This document shows, in pieces, positions 17,488 through 26,453 of a DNA stretch of 64,000 nt. The stretch is from DUML01 sp050949905. Lineage in GTDB: Bacteria > Bacillota > Desulfitobacteriia > Desulfitobacteriales > Syntrophobotulaceae. The notes under the pieces were generated by a model, which worked only from the letters and a program-made list of their open reading frames with translations, searched no databases and was not told where the DNA came from. The DNA is taken from the NCBI GenBank assembly GCA_050949905.1, contig JBMNGP010000006.1, positions 186,001 to 250,000 of the forward strand, given 5' to 3'. Position numbers and translations under genes: made by a program. Position 1 is the stretch's first letter; each line of letters opens with the position of its first letter.

Positions 17488-18219
17488 TTATTCTTCGTTG
17501 TTTTCCTCTTGAACTTCTTCATCCAAATTATCGATACTGCCTTGCTGCCCTTCAACAATAGCGTCAGCCATTTTGGAGGTAAGCAGCTTGACAGCTCTAA
17601 TAGCATCGTCATTAGCCGGGATGATAACATCAATCTCATCAGGGTCACAGTTGGTATCTACAATTCCAACGATTGGAATATTAAGTCTGCGGGCTTCAGC
17701 TACCGCTATTCTCTCTTTGCGCGGATCAACGACAAACAAAGCATCCGGCAGTCTTTTCATATTTTTAATACCGCCAAGGAACCGTTCCAGTTTGCCCATC
17801 TCATGCCGGAGAGCAGCAACTTCCTTCTTAGGAAGGACTTCAAAGACTCCCTCAGCTTCCATTTTTTCCAGTTCATGCAGTCTCTGCACTCTCTTTTGAA
17901 TGGTCTGGAAGTTGGTCAGCATTCCGCCCAGCCAACGCTCATTGACGTAAAACATCCCGCAGCGTTCGGCTTCTTCTTTAACAGATTCCTGAGCCTGCTT
18001 CTTAGTACCAACGAACAGCATGGTTCCGCCATTAGCAGCTATATCCCGAACAAAGTTATAGGCTTCATCCACTTTCTTCACAGTTTTCTGCAAGTCGATG
18101 ATGTAGATGCCATTGCGCTCTGTGAAAATATAACGAGCCATTTTGGGATTCCAGCGGCGGGTTTGATGCCCGAAGTGTACACCGGCCTCCAAGAGTTGTT
18201 TCATGGAAATTACAGCCAT
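17488..18219 (-). CDS. rpsB: 30S ribosomal protein S2
   Basis: S2 is a late-binding protein of the small subunit. The protein starts MAVISMKQLLEAGVHFGHQTRRW, with KMARYIFTERNGIYIIDLQKT and the PDALFVVDPRKERIAVAEA and NIPIVGIVDTNCDPDEIDVIIP segments. I use the ATG at 18219, nine bases after GGAGG; an upstream in-frame ATG at 18315 would add 32 non-conserved residues. It ends in an acidic tail (EVQEENNEE). A sigma-A promoter lies 130-155 bp upstream. Confidence 0.96.
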   Translation of the reverse strand: MAVISMKQLLEAGVHFGHQTRRWNPKMARYIFTERNGIYIIDLQKTVKKVDEAYNFVRDIAANGGTMLFVGTKKQAQESVKEEAERCGMFYVNERWLGGMLTNFQTIQKRVQRLHELEKMEAEGVFEVLPKKEVAALRHEMGKLERFLGGIKNMKRLPDALFVVDPRKERIAVAEARRLNIPIVGIVDTNCDPDEIDVIIPANDDAIRAVKLLTSKMADAIVEGQQGSIDNLDEEVQEENNEE

Positions 18220-18346
18220 TGTGTTACACCTCCTCTCTTTTTTGTTTATTTCCTCCGCAGGTTCATTCCCGGTTAACCCCTGCAGGTACAGGGAACAAAA
18301 TAACTCGGGTCCCACTGCGTGTGTACTCTAAAATGACACTGCGAAT

Positions 18347-18375
18347 AGAATAGCACAACCTTTTTATGATTGCAA
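18347..18375 (-). promoter_or_regulatory. Sigma-A promoter of rpsB-tsf with extended -10
   Basis: Minus strand: -35 TTGCAA (18375-18370), 17-bp spacer, -10 TATTCT (18352-18347) preceded by TGC, an extended -10. The predicted transcript has a leader of about 120 nt before the rpsB start, with several GC-rich inverted stretches (for example around CCTGCAGGGGTTAACC). It could be an autoregulatory S2 leader, but I cannot assign a known motif. Confidence 0.7.
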
Positions 18376-18402
18376 CTATTATTGAGCTTACCCAAAGCAA
18401 TT

Positions 18403-18858
18403 TTAGTTCATTCCGTAATGGCTGGCCAAATTAGAGCGGATATTATTAGCTATGATAAACTGCTCCAGATCAGTCAATAATTCGTTAAAGGGAAAATAGA
18501 GATTGGAAAGGTAAAAGGTTTTTTTACCAACTTTCAGCTGGACAATTTCCTCACTTTTAGCCGTCCAATAGAAGGATGCTTTGCGAATATCCTTTGGTTC
18601 AAGAACTTGTTTACCTAGTAGGGACTGGAAAATAATGATGTTGTCATCAATAATTATCTTCTTGCTTTTTGCCGTTAACCAGATAAAGAGGATCATAAGA
18701 GCAGTAACAGCATAAATTGCTGAGAATATTTTTACATATACCTCAGGAAGATTGAGAAGAAAACTTAAGATCCCTGTCAGCAAAGGATAAACGAGAAGAT
18801 AACCTGCCCCGGGGATAATCACTGGCTTCATCCGATAAACATATTCTTGTACTTGCAT
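18403..18858 (-). CDS. Small membrane protein with PH-like C-terminal part, function unknown
   Basis: About 151 residues. Two hydrophobic segments near residues 20-38 and 43-63 form a helical hairpin, and the rest is a cytoplasmic beta-rich stretch (KKIIIDDNIIIFQSLLGKQVLEPKDIRKASF, quoted only as far as its layout) that resembles membrane-anchored bacterial PH/YcxB-like domains. I take the ATG at 18858, after AAAGGTGAG; a GTG three codons upstream is also open. The gene starts about 10 bp after codY and replaces the fla/che operon found here in B. subtilis. I do not recognise a specific function. Confidence 0.75.
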   Translation of the reverse strand: MQVQEYVYRMKPVIIPGAGYLLVYPLLTGILSFLLNLPEVYVKIFSAIYAVTALMILFIWLTAKSKKIIIDDNIIIFQSLLGKQVLEPKDIRKASFYWTAKSEEIVQLKVGKKTFYLSNLYFPFNELLTDLEQFIIANNIRSNLASHYGMN

Positions 18859-18869
18859 AACACTCACCT

Positions 18870-19658
18870 TTAGTGGTGCTGAACATACTTATCCAGCTCT
18901 TCTAATAAATAATCATTTAAGACCCTGATGTAAGTCCCCTTCATACCAAGAGACTTGGACTCAATCACACCGGCAGATTCAAACTTTCTTAGGGCATTAA
19001 CAATAACTGAACGGGTAATCCCTACTCGATCAGCTATTTTACTGGCCACCAGCAAACCTTCACTGCCGCCAAGCTCAGCAAAGATATGTTCTATAGCTTC
19101 TAATTCGGAATAAGAAAGGGTGCCGACGGCAATCTGGACCGCAGCCTTCTTGCGAGCCTCGTGTTCAGCCTGTTCAGCCTTGACCCTTAAGATTTCCATC
19201 CCCACGACAGTTGCCCCATATTCGGCTAAAATTAAATCCGAAGCAGTAAAACGCTTGTCATATTTGGCGAGTACCAGGGTTCCTACTCGATCACCGCCAC
19301 CTAGAATTGGCACAATTGTTGTTATCTTATTACTAAAGACACATTTTTCATGCTTATTAAAAATACAGGCATTTTCCACTTGGGTGGTGTTAGCCTTGGT
19401 CTCGGTTATTCTTAACAGTCCCTCATTATAGCTTTCCGGAAATCGTTCGGCATGAACTACAATTTCCTCCATCTCCCCACAAGAGAAATTCGGCATAAAA
19501 CTATAACCGAGAATTTTCCCTCTGCGTCCTACAATATAACAATTGGCTTCAATTTTTTGACTTAAGGTTTTGGCCATATCCTCGAAGTCTACGGGTTTGC
19601 CGGCTGCTCTTTGAATTAGTCTACTAATGGCTCTGGTTTTATCAAGTAAATTTTCCAC
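18870..19658 (-). CDS. codY: GTP- and branched-chain-amino-acid-sensing repressor CodY
   Basis: Global regulator that represses nutrient-acquisition and stationary-phase genes when GTP and Ile/Leu/Val are plentiful. The N-terminal GAF domain (about 1-155) has KTRAISRLIQRAAGKPVDFEDM and IVGRRGKILGYSF. The C-terminal winged helix contains ASKIADRVGITRSVIVNALRKF, the CodY DNA-reading helix. The length of 262 is standard. It starts with GTG after AGGAGG and sits directly after hslU, as in the codV-codW-codX-codY operon of B. subtilis. Candidate CodY boxes occur at 19742 and 44592. Confidence 0.97.
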   Translation of the reverse strand: MENLLDKTRAISRLIQRAAGKPVDFEDMAKTLSQKIEANCYIVGRRGKILGYSFMPNFSCGEMEEIVVHAERFPESYNEGLLRITETKANTTQVENACIFNKHEKCVFSNKITTIVPILGGGDRVGTLVLAKYDKRFTASDLILAEYGATVVGMEILRVKAEQAEHEARKKAAVQIAVGTLSYSELEAIEHIFAELGGSEGLLVASKIADRVGITRSVIVNALRKFESAGVIESKSLGMKGTYIRVLNDYLLEELDKYVQHH

Positions 19659-19741
19659 TTATTGTCCTCCTTCTAAGTGATATAAATCTCCCAAATAATA
19701 ACTATTCTAAAATAAGTAGCTTTACATCTTTATTATATATG

Positions 19742-19756
19742 AATTTTTAGAAAACT
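19742..19756. promoter_or_regulatory. Candidate CodY box between hslU and codY
   Basis: AATTTTTAGAAAACT matches the CodY consensus AATTTTCWGAAAATT at 13 of 15 positions. It overlaps the end of hslU and lies about 85 bp upstream of the codY start, a position suited to autoregulation. In AT-rich DNA a 13/15 match can occur by chance. Confidence 0.4.
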
Positions 19757-21138
19757 TAAAGTATGTATTTTGACAAATCCTGATTTTTAGCTACATCCCC
19801 TACTCTTTTCTGAATATATTCTTTATTAATTGTTATAGCATAACCTTCAGGCAGCTCGGAAGCCTCAAATGAGAGTTCTTCCAAAACTTTTTCCACAATA
19901 GTGTGTAATCTTCTGGCACCTATATTTTCCGTAAATGCATTGACATTATATGCTATTTGGGCTATTTCATCTATAGCATTTTCGGAAAAATTAACATTTA
20001 TCCCCTCAGTTAAAAGAAGAGAGCAATATTGCTTAATCAAGGAAGCTTCCGGTTCAGTTAAAATTCGTTTAAAGTCTGCTACACTTAATGATTCCAATTC
20101 AACCCTTATAGGGAATCTCCCCTGCAGTTCGGGGATAAGATCGGAAGGCTTGGCGACATGGAAGGCTCCCGCCGCAATAAACAAGATATGATCAGTACGA
20201 ACCGGCCCGTATTTGGTCATTACTGTCGAGCCTTCCACCAGTGGGAGAATATCTCTTTGCACCCCTCCCCGCGAAACATCCGGACCGCTTGCTGTTTCCT
20301 TACCGGCAATTTTATCAATTTCATCAATAAAAACAATACCTTCCTGTTCCGCTCGCCGGATAGCTTCTTGTACAGCTTCATCTTGGTCAATTAAGTTTTG
20401 GGCTTCTTCCTGTGCAAGAATTCGCCGGGCTTCTTTGACCGTTACTTTGCGTTTCTTGCGTTTCTTGGGAAACATGCCGGCCATCATATCCTGGAGGTTA
20501 ATGCCAAGTTCTATCCCTGAAGCACCCAGCATGTCGGCATAGGGTGAATTTTCTTCAACTTCAATTTCCACGATGTGGTCTTCCAGTTCCCCCTTAGCCA
20601 ACTTTTCCTGAATAAATTCCCGGTCTTTTTCCACCTCAGGAGAGATGGGAGGCTCTTTAGCTTGTTCATTCTCCTGGCCAAATAAATATTGAAAAGGGTT
20701 TATATTCGAAGTTTCTTTCTTTTTCCCAGGAACAAGGATGGTTACTAAACGCCTCTCAGCATTAGCTTCGGCCTTTTTCTCTACTTCTTTCATTTTTTCA
20801 GCCTTGACCATACGCAGGGAAATTTCAGTTAAGTCCCTGATAATGGATTCCACATCTCGCCCTACATAGCCGACCTCAGTAAATTTAGTAGCTTCAACTT
20901 TAGTGAAAGGAGCCTTCACTAGTTTAGCCAAGCGTCTGGCTATTTCTGTCTTGCCTACCCCAGTTGGCCCTATCATCAAAATATTCTTGGGCAAAACATC
21001 TTCTTGCAAAGAAGGCGGAAGCAGTGAACGGCGGTATCTGTTGCGTAAGGCAATAGCTACAGCTCTTTTTGCTTCCTTTTGGCCAACAATATATTTATCC
21101 AGTTCGGCAACAATTTCCCTGGGCGTTAGCTGTTCCAT
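19756..21138 (-). CDS. hslU: HslU (ClpY/CodX) ATPase of the HslVU protease
   Basis: AAA+ unfoldase that feeds substrates to the HslV peptidase. Walker A is GPTGVGKTEIARRLAKL (about residues 53-70) and Walker B is GIVFIDEIDKIAGKE; sensor and arginine-finger regions (LQGRFPIRVEL, ENIGARRLHTIVE) follow. The intermediate domain covers about 110-240. It ends in LSKYIL, as family members do for docking into HslV. It begins 12 bp after hslV. Confidence 0.97.
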   Translation of the reverse strand: MEQLTPREIVAELDKYIVGQKEAKRAVAIALRNRYRRSLLPPSLQEDVLPKNILMIGPTGVGKTEIARRLAKLVKAPFTKVEATKFTEVGYVGRDVESIIRDLTEISLRMVKAEKMKEVEKKAEANAERRLVTILVPGKKKETSNINPFQYLFGQENEQAKEPPISPEVEKDREFIQEKLAKGELEDHIVEIEVEENSPYADMLGASGIELGINLQDMMAGMFPKKRKKRKVTVKEARRILAQEEAQNLIDQDEAVQEAIRRAEQEGIVFIDEIDKIAGKETASGPDVSRGGVQRDILPLVEGSTVMTKYGPVRTDHILFIAAGAFHVAKPSDLIPELQGRFPIRVELESLSVADFKRILTEPEASLIKQYCSLLLTEGINVNFSENAIDEIAQIAYNVNAFTENIGARRLHTIVEKVLEELSFEASELPEGYAITINKEYIQKRVGDVAKNQDLSKYIL

Positions 21139-21150
21139 TAACCTTCCTCC

Positions 21151-21681
21151 TTAAAGCTCCTCAACTACAATATTTTCATTAGTATAGACACAAATGGATG
21201 CAGCAATTTTCATTGCTTCTTTGACCAACTCGCCGGCACTTAGGTCAGTATGTTTAGCTAAGGCTCTGGCCGCAGCCAAGGCATAATTACCGCCAGACCC
21301 AATAGCAGCTATCCCGTCATCCGGTTCGATAACTTCTCCCGAACCGGAAATCAAAAGAATATTATCCTTGTCGGCAACAATAAGCAGGGCCTCAAGATTT
21401 CTAAGCATCCGATCCGTTCGCCACATTTTGGCTAATTCCACAGCCGCTCTCTGGAGGTTACCGTGGAATTCTTCCAGCTTTCCTTCAAATTTTTCAAAAA
21501 GAGTAAAGGCATCGGCTACCGAACCGGCGAATCCGGCCACTACTTTATCCTGGTATAAGCGGCGAATTTTGCGGGCTCCGTGTTTCATCACCGTAGCCTG
21601 GCCAAAGGTTACTTGCCCATCACCGGCCATAGCTACTTGTGATCCCTTTTTGATGGCAATTATAGTTGTGGCTTGAAACAT
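21151..21681 (-). CDS. hslV: HslV (ClpQ/CodW) peptidase subunit
   Basis: Proteasome-like N-terminal hydrolase. The N-terminus reads MFQATTIIAIKKGSQVAMAGDGQVTFGQA, with the catalytic Thr in ATTI after a short propeptide, as in many Firmicutes. I use the ATG at 21681, seven or eight bases after GGAGG; an upstream in-frame start at 21696 would destroy that site. VVAGFAGSVADAFTLFEKFE and the GSGGNYALAAARAL segment are conserved. It is co-transcribed with xerC upstream and hslU downstream. Confidence 0.96.
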   Translation of the reverse strand: MFQATTIIAIKKGSQVAMAGDGQVTFGQATVMKHGARKIRRLYQDKVVAGFAGSVADAFTLFEKFEGKLEEFHGNLQRAAVELAKMWRTDRMLRNLEALLIVADKDNILLISGSGEVIEPDDGIAAIGSGGNYALAAARALAKHTDLSAGELVKEAMKIAASICVYTNENIVVEEL

Positions 21682-21766
21682 AACAGTTCCTCCCATCTCG
21701 CAGTTTACCTATCATTTTATATTCCGTCAAGCTAAATATTCGCAATTGTAATGTTTTTATGAATAT

Positions 21767-22672
21767 TTAAGTGTTGCGAGGCAATTTGGCTCGAGGATGA
21801 GACTGGCGATAAACATCCCTGAGCTTTTCCCGGGTAAGATGAGTATAGATTTGCGTTGAAGATAACTTTTTATGCCCTAAGAGCTCCTGCAGACTTCTTA
21901 AATCTGCTCCCCCGTCTAGCAGATGAGTGGCAAAAGTATGGCGTAGCATATGAGGATGAATATGCTGATTAAGCTGCGCGTTCTTTTCCAGCTTATCGAG
22001 GATTCTTCTTACTGACCGGGAAGTAAGACGGGTGTTTTGATAATTAAGGAGCAATGCTTCTTGGAAATCCTCTCTTTGGCTTAAGTATTTTCTAATTGTA
22101 TCCTTAGCGGGATCGGTCAACGGCACTATTCTCTCTTTGCGGCCTTTTCCCCTAACCCTTAGGAGACATGCCTCCAAATCGACATCAGCAATATTCAGCC
22201 CTACGAGTTCACTGACCCTTAATCCTGAACCATAGAGCAGCTCAACAATGACCTGATCCCGCAAGCCCAGTTTGGAATTGAGATCTGAAGCTCGCAGGAG
22301 CTTTTCCATATGTTCCTGAAAAAGAAACCGCGGTAAATTGCGGCCAATTTTGGGAGTTGTAATCTTTTGCATCGGGCTTTGGCTTAAGACACCTTCCCGG
22401 CATAAAAACTTAAAAAATGAACGCAAAGAGGCTAGTTTGCGGGCAATGCTTTTCCGGCTTAACTTTTTTTCCGTTAAAAGACCCAAATAGCTGCGGATGA
22501 TATATTTATCTATCTGCCGAACATCCAGAGTTTGAACATCAAGACCGAGCTCATGCGCAGCAAACTCACAGAATTGAATGAGGTCAGTTTGATAAGCTGC
22601 TATTGTCAGTTCAGAAGAATTCCTGCTCTTCAAATAAGCGCAGAAAGCGTCCAACGCTTTATCTATCAGCAT
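21767..22672 (-). CDS. xerC: Tyrosine recombinase XerC (CodV)
   Basis: Chromosome dimer resolution recombinase. It has the SAM-like core-binding N-domain (1-95) and a catalytic domain with Arg in ELLYGSGLRVSELVGL, Lys in VRGKGRKERIVPL, HxxR in HMLRHTFATHLL, and the final LGHKKLSSTQIYTH that holds the nucleophile Tyr. The 301-residue length is typical. The trmFO-xerC-hslV-hslU-codY neighbourhood is the standard Firmicute one, which argues against a phage integrase. Confidence 0.95.
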   Translation of the reverse strand: MLIDKALDAFCAYLKSRNSSELTIAAYQTDLIQFCEFAAHELGLDVQTLDVRQIDKYIIRSYLGLLTEKKLSRKSIARKLASLRSFFKFLCREGVLSQSPMQKITTPKIGRNLPRFLFQEHMEKLLRASDLNSKLGLRDQVIVELLYGSGLRVSELVGLNIADVDLEACLLRVRGKGRKERIVPLTDPAKDTIRKYLSQREDFQEALLLNYQNTRLTSRSVRRILDKLEKNAQLNQHIHPHMLRHTFATHLLDGGADLRSLQELLGHKKLSSTQIYTHLTREKLRDVYRQSHPRAKLPRNT

Positions 22673-22750
22673 ACTTTTAAACCTCCCTTTTCCCTACCAA
22701 AAGCCTGTAACGCTGAGAGCTTTGTTCATCAAATAGAAACAGCAGGTTCA

Positions 22751-24067
22751 TTACAATTTGATATTGTTCTCCCTAATATACTCATCCAGATCCTTTAAGG
22801 CTCTATGAGATAATTGTAAGTTTTTTTCTTTTTTTCCTTTAACCTTATAGCCGAGGGGACTAATTAAGCCAAAATTAATATTCATGGGTTGAAAATTTAC
22901 ACTAGGCGACCCTTCTAAGTGACGAGCCAGTCCGCCTAAAGCAGTGGTTGGCGGAAACACCAAAGTATCCTTTCCCTTTAAAAAGCGAAAAACATTTAGT
23001 CCGGCTATGAGGCCACTGGCTGCGGATTCCAAATAACCTTCCACTCCGGTAATCTGACCGGCAAAGAATATATTCGGCTTGGTACGCAGGCTAAAATCCG
23101 CCTTGAGAACTTGGGGTGCATTCAAGAAAGAATTGCGATGCATAACACCATAACGGACGAATTCAGCCCTTTCCAATCCCGGAATCAGTCTGAAAACTCT
23201 TTGTTGTTCTCCCCATTTGAGATGGGTTTGGAAGCCGACCAAATTAAGGAGGGTTCCCTGGATATTTTCCTTGCGCAACTGGACAACCGCAAAGGGTGTT
23301 TTAGAGGTCCTAGGATCGACAATTCCTACCGGTTTGAGAGGTCCGAATGCCATTGTCATAAAACCCCTTTTAGCCATTACTTCAATCGGCATACAGCCTT
23401 CAAAAACAAGATCATTCTCAAAATTATTAATCTTGGCAGTTTCGGCATTAACCAGGGCATCATAAAAGACTTCGTATTCCTCCTTATTTAAGGGGCAGTT
23501 CAGATAATCTGCCTCCCCCCGGTTATAACGTGAGGCCCAAAAAGCTATATTCATATTTACCGAATCCAATTCCACGATCGGAGCAGCGGCATCAAAAAAA
23601 GAAAGGGCTTGCACTCCGGTCAGTTTCTGGATATCTGTGGCCAGAGCATCCGAAGTCAAAGGCCCTGAGGCAACTATTACTACTTTGTCCCTGGGGATTT
23701 CTTGAACCTCTTTTCTGATTAGGGCAATAGAGGGATGGTGCGAAATTTTTTGGGTAATTGTTTCCGCAAAAAGATGGCGATCAACAGCCAAAGCACCACC
23801 AGCCGGAACTGTGGTTTGATCGGCTACTGCCATGATCAGGGAACCCAAGCGGCGCATTTCTTCTTTCAAGAGACCGGCAGCATTTTCCAGCCCTGCTGCC
23901 CGAAGGGAATTGCTGCAGACCAATTCGGCAAGTTTATCTGTACAATGGGCAGGGGTAAGTTTAAGAGGCCTCATTTCATAGAGTTCTACTTCCATGCCCC
24001 TTTCCGCTAATTGCCAAGCTGCTTCCGAGCCGGCCAAACCAGCCCCGATAACAATAACATGAGCCAC
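22751..24067 (-). CDS. trmFO: Methylenetetrahydrofolate-tRNA-(uracil-5-)-methyltransferase TrmFO
   Basis: FAD enzyme that makes m5U54 in tRNA using methylene-THF, the Gram-positive alternative to TrmA. The N-terminal FAD motif is VIVIGAGLAGSEAAWQLAERG; LVCSNSLRAAGLENAAGLLKEE, GPLKPVGIVDPRT and GQITGVEGYLESAASGLIAG are family signatures. It is 438 residues and starts with GTG after AGGTGA. It lies between topA and xerC. Confidence 0.97.
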   Translation of the reverse strand: MAHVIVIGAGLAGSEAAWQLAERGMEVELYEMRPLKLTPAHCTDKLAELVCSNSLRAAGLENAAGLLKEEMRRLGSLIMAVADQTTVPAGGALAVDRHLFAETITQKISHHPSIALIRKEVQEIPRDKVVIVASGPLTSDALATDIQKLTGVQALSFFDAAAPIVELDSVNMNIAFWASRYNRGEADYLNCPLNKEEYEVFYDALVNAETAKINNFENDLVFEGCMPIEVMAKRGFMTMAFGPLKPVGIVDPRTSKTPFAVVQLRKENIQGTLLNLVGFQTHLKWGEQQRVFRLIPGLERAEFVRYGVMHRNSFLNAPQVLKADFSLRTKPNIFFAGQITGVEGYLESAASGLIAGLNVFRFLKGKDTLVFPPTTALGGLARHLEGSPSVNFQPMNINFGLISPLGYKVKGKKEKNLQLSHRALKDLDEYIRENNIKL

Positions 24068-24093
24068 GCTATTTCACCTGCAGTCTATTATGT

Positions 24094-26193
24094 TTAACCG
24101 GATTCCGTTTCACTTAAATCCATCGAAAAACGGCATTCTTTGTTGGTACAGGTATGCTTCTTTTGTCCTTTATAATTTTTTTCAATCATTAGCCCTCCGC
24201 ATTGAGGACAGGGTTGCGGAGCGGGTTTTTCCCAAGAAATAAAGTCACATTCGGGATACCTGCTACAGCCGTAAAATTTACGTCCTTTCTTGGATCTTCT
24301 AACTACAAGCTTGCTGCCGCATTTAGGGCAATCAACCCCAGCCTCCTCCAAAAGGGGGCGGGCATTTTTACATTCGGGGAAACCAGGACAAGCAAGAAAC
24401 TTGCCGTAACGCCCCATCTTAATGACCATATTGCGGCCGCAAACCTCACACACTTCCTCCGAAACTTCATCTTCTACCTTTATTTTGCCAATCTTCTCTT
24501 CGGCTATTTCCAAGGTTTCCGCAAAAGGCCCATAAAAATCTCTAATGATATCCTTCCAAGAGGCATTTCCTTCTTCAATATTGTCCAACTTTTCTTCCAT
24601 ATTAGCGGTAAACTCCAAGTCCACAATATCAGGAAAATGCTCTTTAAGCAGGGTAATGATTATTTCCCCCAATTCCGTCGGTACTAACTTTTTATCTTCT
24701 TTAACGACATAACCTCTGGTCAGGATAGTATCAATGGTTGGCGCATAGGTACTTGGTCGGCCAATACCTTCTTCTTCCATCTTCCTTACCAGGGATGCTT
24801 CTGTATAACGCGGCGGAGGTTCGGTGAAATGCTGTTTTTCTTGTAGCGCAAGCAGTTTTAATATTTGCCCCTTTTGCAAATTTCCTTGCAGACAGCCCTC
24901 TTGATTTTCTTGCTTCTCGGAATCATCATTACTTTCTTCATAAACTGTCAAGAAACCGGGAAATTTGACAGTGGAAGCGTTAGCGCGAAATAAATACTGA
25001 CCGGCAAGAATATCGACTGTCAACGTATCATAAATAGCGGCGCTCATTTGACTGGCAAGATACCTTGACCAAATCAACCTATAGAGACGCAGCTGGTCTC
25101 GGCTCAGGAATTCCTTAACCTCCTCCGGCGTTCGCCAAACCGATGTCGGCCTTATGGCTTCGTGAGCTTCCTGCGCCCTGCCTTTAGAGGCAAACTTCCG
25201 TGGTTCCTCGGGATAATAACTTTGATTATAATTATTAATTATATATTCCTTAGCTTCGGCCTGAGCTGTATCGGCAATGCGGACTGAATCAGTTCGCATA
25301 TAAGTAATTAAACCCAATGTCCCGCTTTTCCCAAGGTCAATACCTTCATAGAGCTGCTGCGCCAGCATCATGGTTCTCTTAGGCGTAAACCCAAGCTTGC
25401 GGTAAGCTTCCTGCTGCAGGCTGCTGGTAGTAAAAGGAGGAGCGGGCTGCTTTTTCTTTTCCTTGGACCTCACTTCTCCTACTTGATAGCTGGCTTCCTT
25501 AAGCTCCTGCAAAACCTCATTCATTTGTTCCTGATTGGCAATAGTGATTTTCTTACCTTTTTTCTGCAGAAGTTTAGCGGTAAAACTGGCTCCGTTACAA
25601 CTAAATTCGGCTGCTAAAGTCCAGTATTCCTCCGGCTCAAAACTGCGGATTTCATCTTCACGATCGCAAATTAACCGCACCGCCACAGACTGGACACGTC
25701 CGGCACTTAATCCTTTTTTCACCTTGCGCCAAAGCAAGGGGCTTAACTTGTATCCCACCAGGCGATCCAGGACGCGCCTGGCTTGTTGGGCATCAACTTT
25801 ATCCATATCAATTTTTCTAGGGTTTTTAACCGCTTTGAGAATTGTCGGCTTGGTTATTTCGTGAAATTCAATCCTGCTGTTCTCACCGGGGTCTAAGCCC
25901 AAGAGATGAATCAGATGCCAAGCTATAGCCTCCCCTTCCCTATCAGGGTCAGAGGCTAAAAGAACCTTATCCGCACTTTTAGCTGCCGCTTTTAATTCTT
26001 TTACTAAATCTCCCCGGCCGCGAATAGCTATATACTTGGGTTCAAAATCATTATCGACATCAACACCGATCTGACTTTTGGGCAGATCCCGCAAATGACC
26101 CATTGAAGCCTTAACGACATAATTTCTGGAAAGAAATTTACTAATAGACTTTGCTTTAGCCGGAGATTCAACAATTACCAGGGTTTTTCCCAT
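24094..26193 (-). CDS. topA: DNA topoisomerase I
   Basis: Type IA topoisomerase that relaxes negative supercoils. The Toprim domain (VIVESPAKAKSISKFL, LLASDPDREGEAIAWHL) is N-terminal, the catalytic Tyr lies in TLGLITYMRTDSVRI near residue 300, and three C-terminal zinc ribbons start with CEVCGRNMVIKMGRYGKFLAC, CPKCGSKLVVRRS and CPQCGGLMIEKNY. The length of 699 is normal. It precedes trmFO by 26 bp. The 260 bp between topA and dprA contain nothing I can support. Confidence 0.97.
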   Translation of the reverse strand: MGKTLVIVESPAKAKSISKFLSRNYVVKASMGHLRDLPKSQIGVDVDNDFEPKYIAIRGRGDLVKELKAAAKSADKVLLASDPDREGEAIAWHLIHLLGLDPGENSRIEFHEITKPTILKAVKNPRKIDMDKVDAQQARRVLDRLVGYKLSPLLWRKVKKGLSAGRVQSVAVRLICDREDEIRSFEPEEYWTLAAEFSCNGASFTAKLLQKKGKKITIANQEQMNEVLQELKEASYQVGEVRSKEKKKQPAPPFTTSSLQQEAYRKLGFTPKRTMMLAQQLYEGIDLGKSGTLGLITYMRTDSVRIADTAQAEAKEYIINNYNQSYYPEEPRKFASKGRAQEAHEAIRPTSVWRTPEEVKEFLSRDQLRLYRLIWSRYLASQMSAAIYDTLTVDILAGQYLFRANASTVKFPGFLTVYEESNDDSEKQENQEGCLQGNLQKGQILKLLALQEKQHFTEPPPRYTEASLVRKMEEEGIGRPSTYAPTIDTILTRGYVVKEDKKLVPTELGEIIITLLKEHFPDIVDLEFTANMEEKLDNIEEGNASWKDIIRDFYGPFAETLEIAEEKIGKIKVEDEVSEEVCEVCGRNMVIKMGRYGKFLACPGFPECKNARPLLEEAGVDCPKCGSKLVVRRSKKGRKFYGCSRYPECDFISWEKPAPQPCPQCGGLMIEKNYKGQKKHTCTNKECRFSMDLSETESG

Positions 26194-26453
26194 AATTCAC
26201 CTCAAAGAATTTGTTTCCTATTCTCTAACAACCTGCAACACTATCTATAATACGCGAGTAAATTAAACTAATACCTTGCCTTATCTTACCATTAAGAAAA
26301 AGGAGAAAGCAAATATTTTATATTCCGTATTACTTCTTAAGCCTCAACTAAAGTAATAAGTACGGATAAGAACATAAATAGTCATTTCTATTATTGATAA
26401 AATCACCAAAGATTAAACTTGAAGATTTGCAGTCATGATTCCCGCTAAGCTCG

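Noticed and set aside
17509..18276. Long plus-strand open frame (255 codons) opposite rpsB
   Set aside because: It lies wholly antisense to S2, has no ribosome site and shows no known domain; it is a shadow frame.
18220..18340. A known S2 leader RNA upstream of rpsB
   Set aside because: Some inverted stretches exist, but I could not match a specific leader motif, so it is mentioned only with the promoter.
21767..22672. Tyrosine recombinase as a phage or island integrase
   Set aside because: Its place between trmFO and hslV and its length and motifs fit housekeeping XerC; no att sites or phage genes are near.
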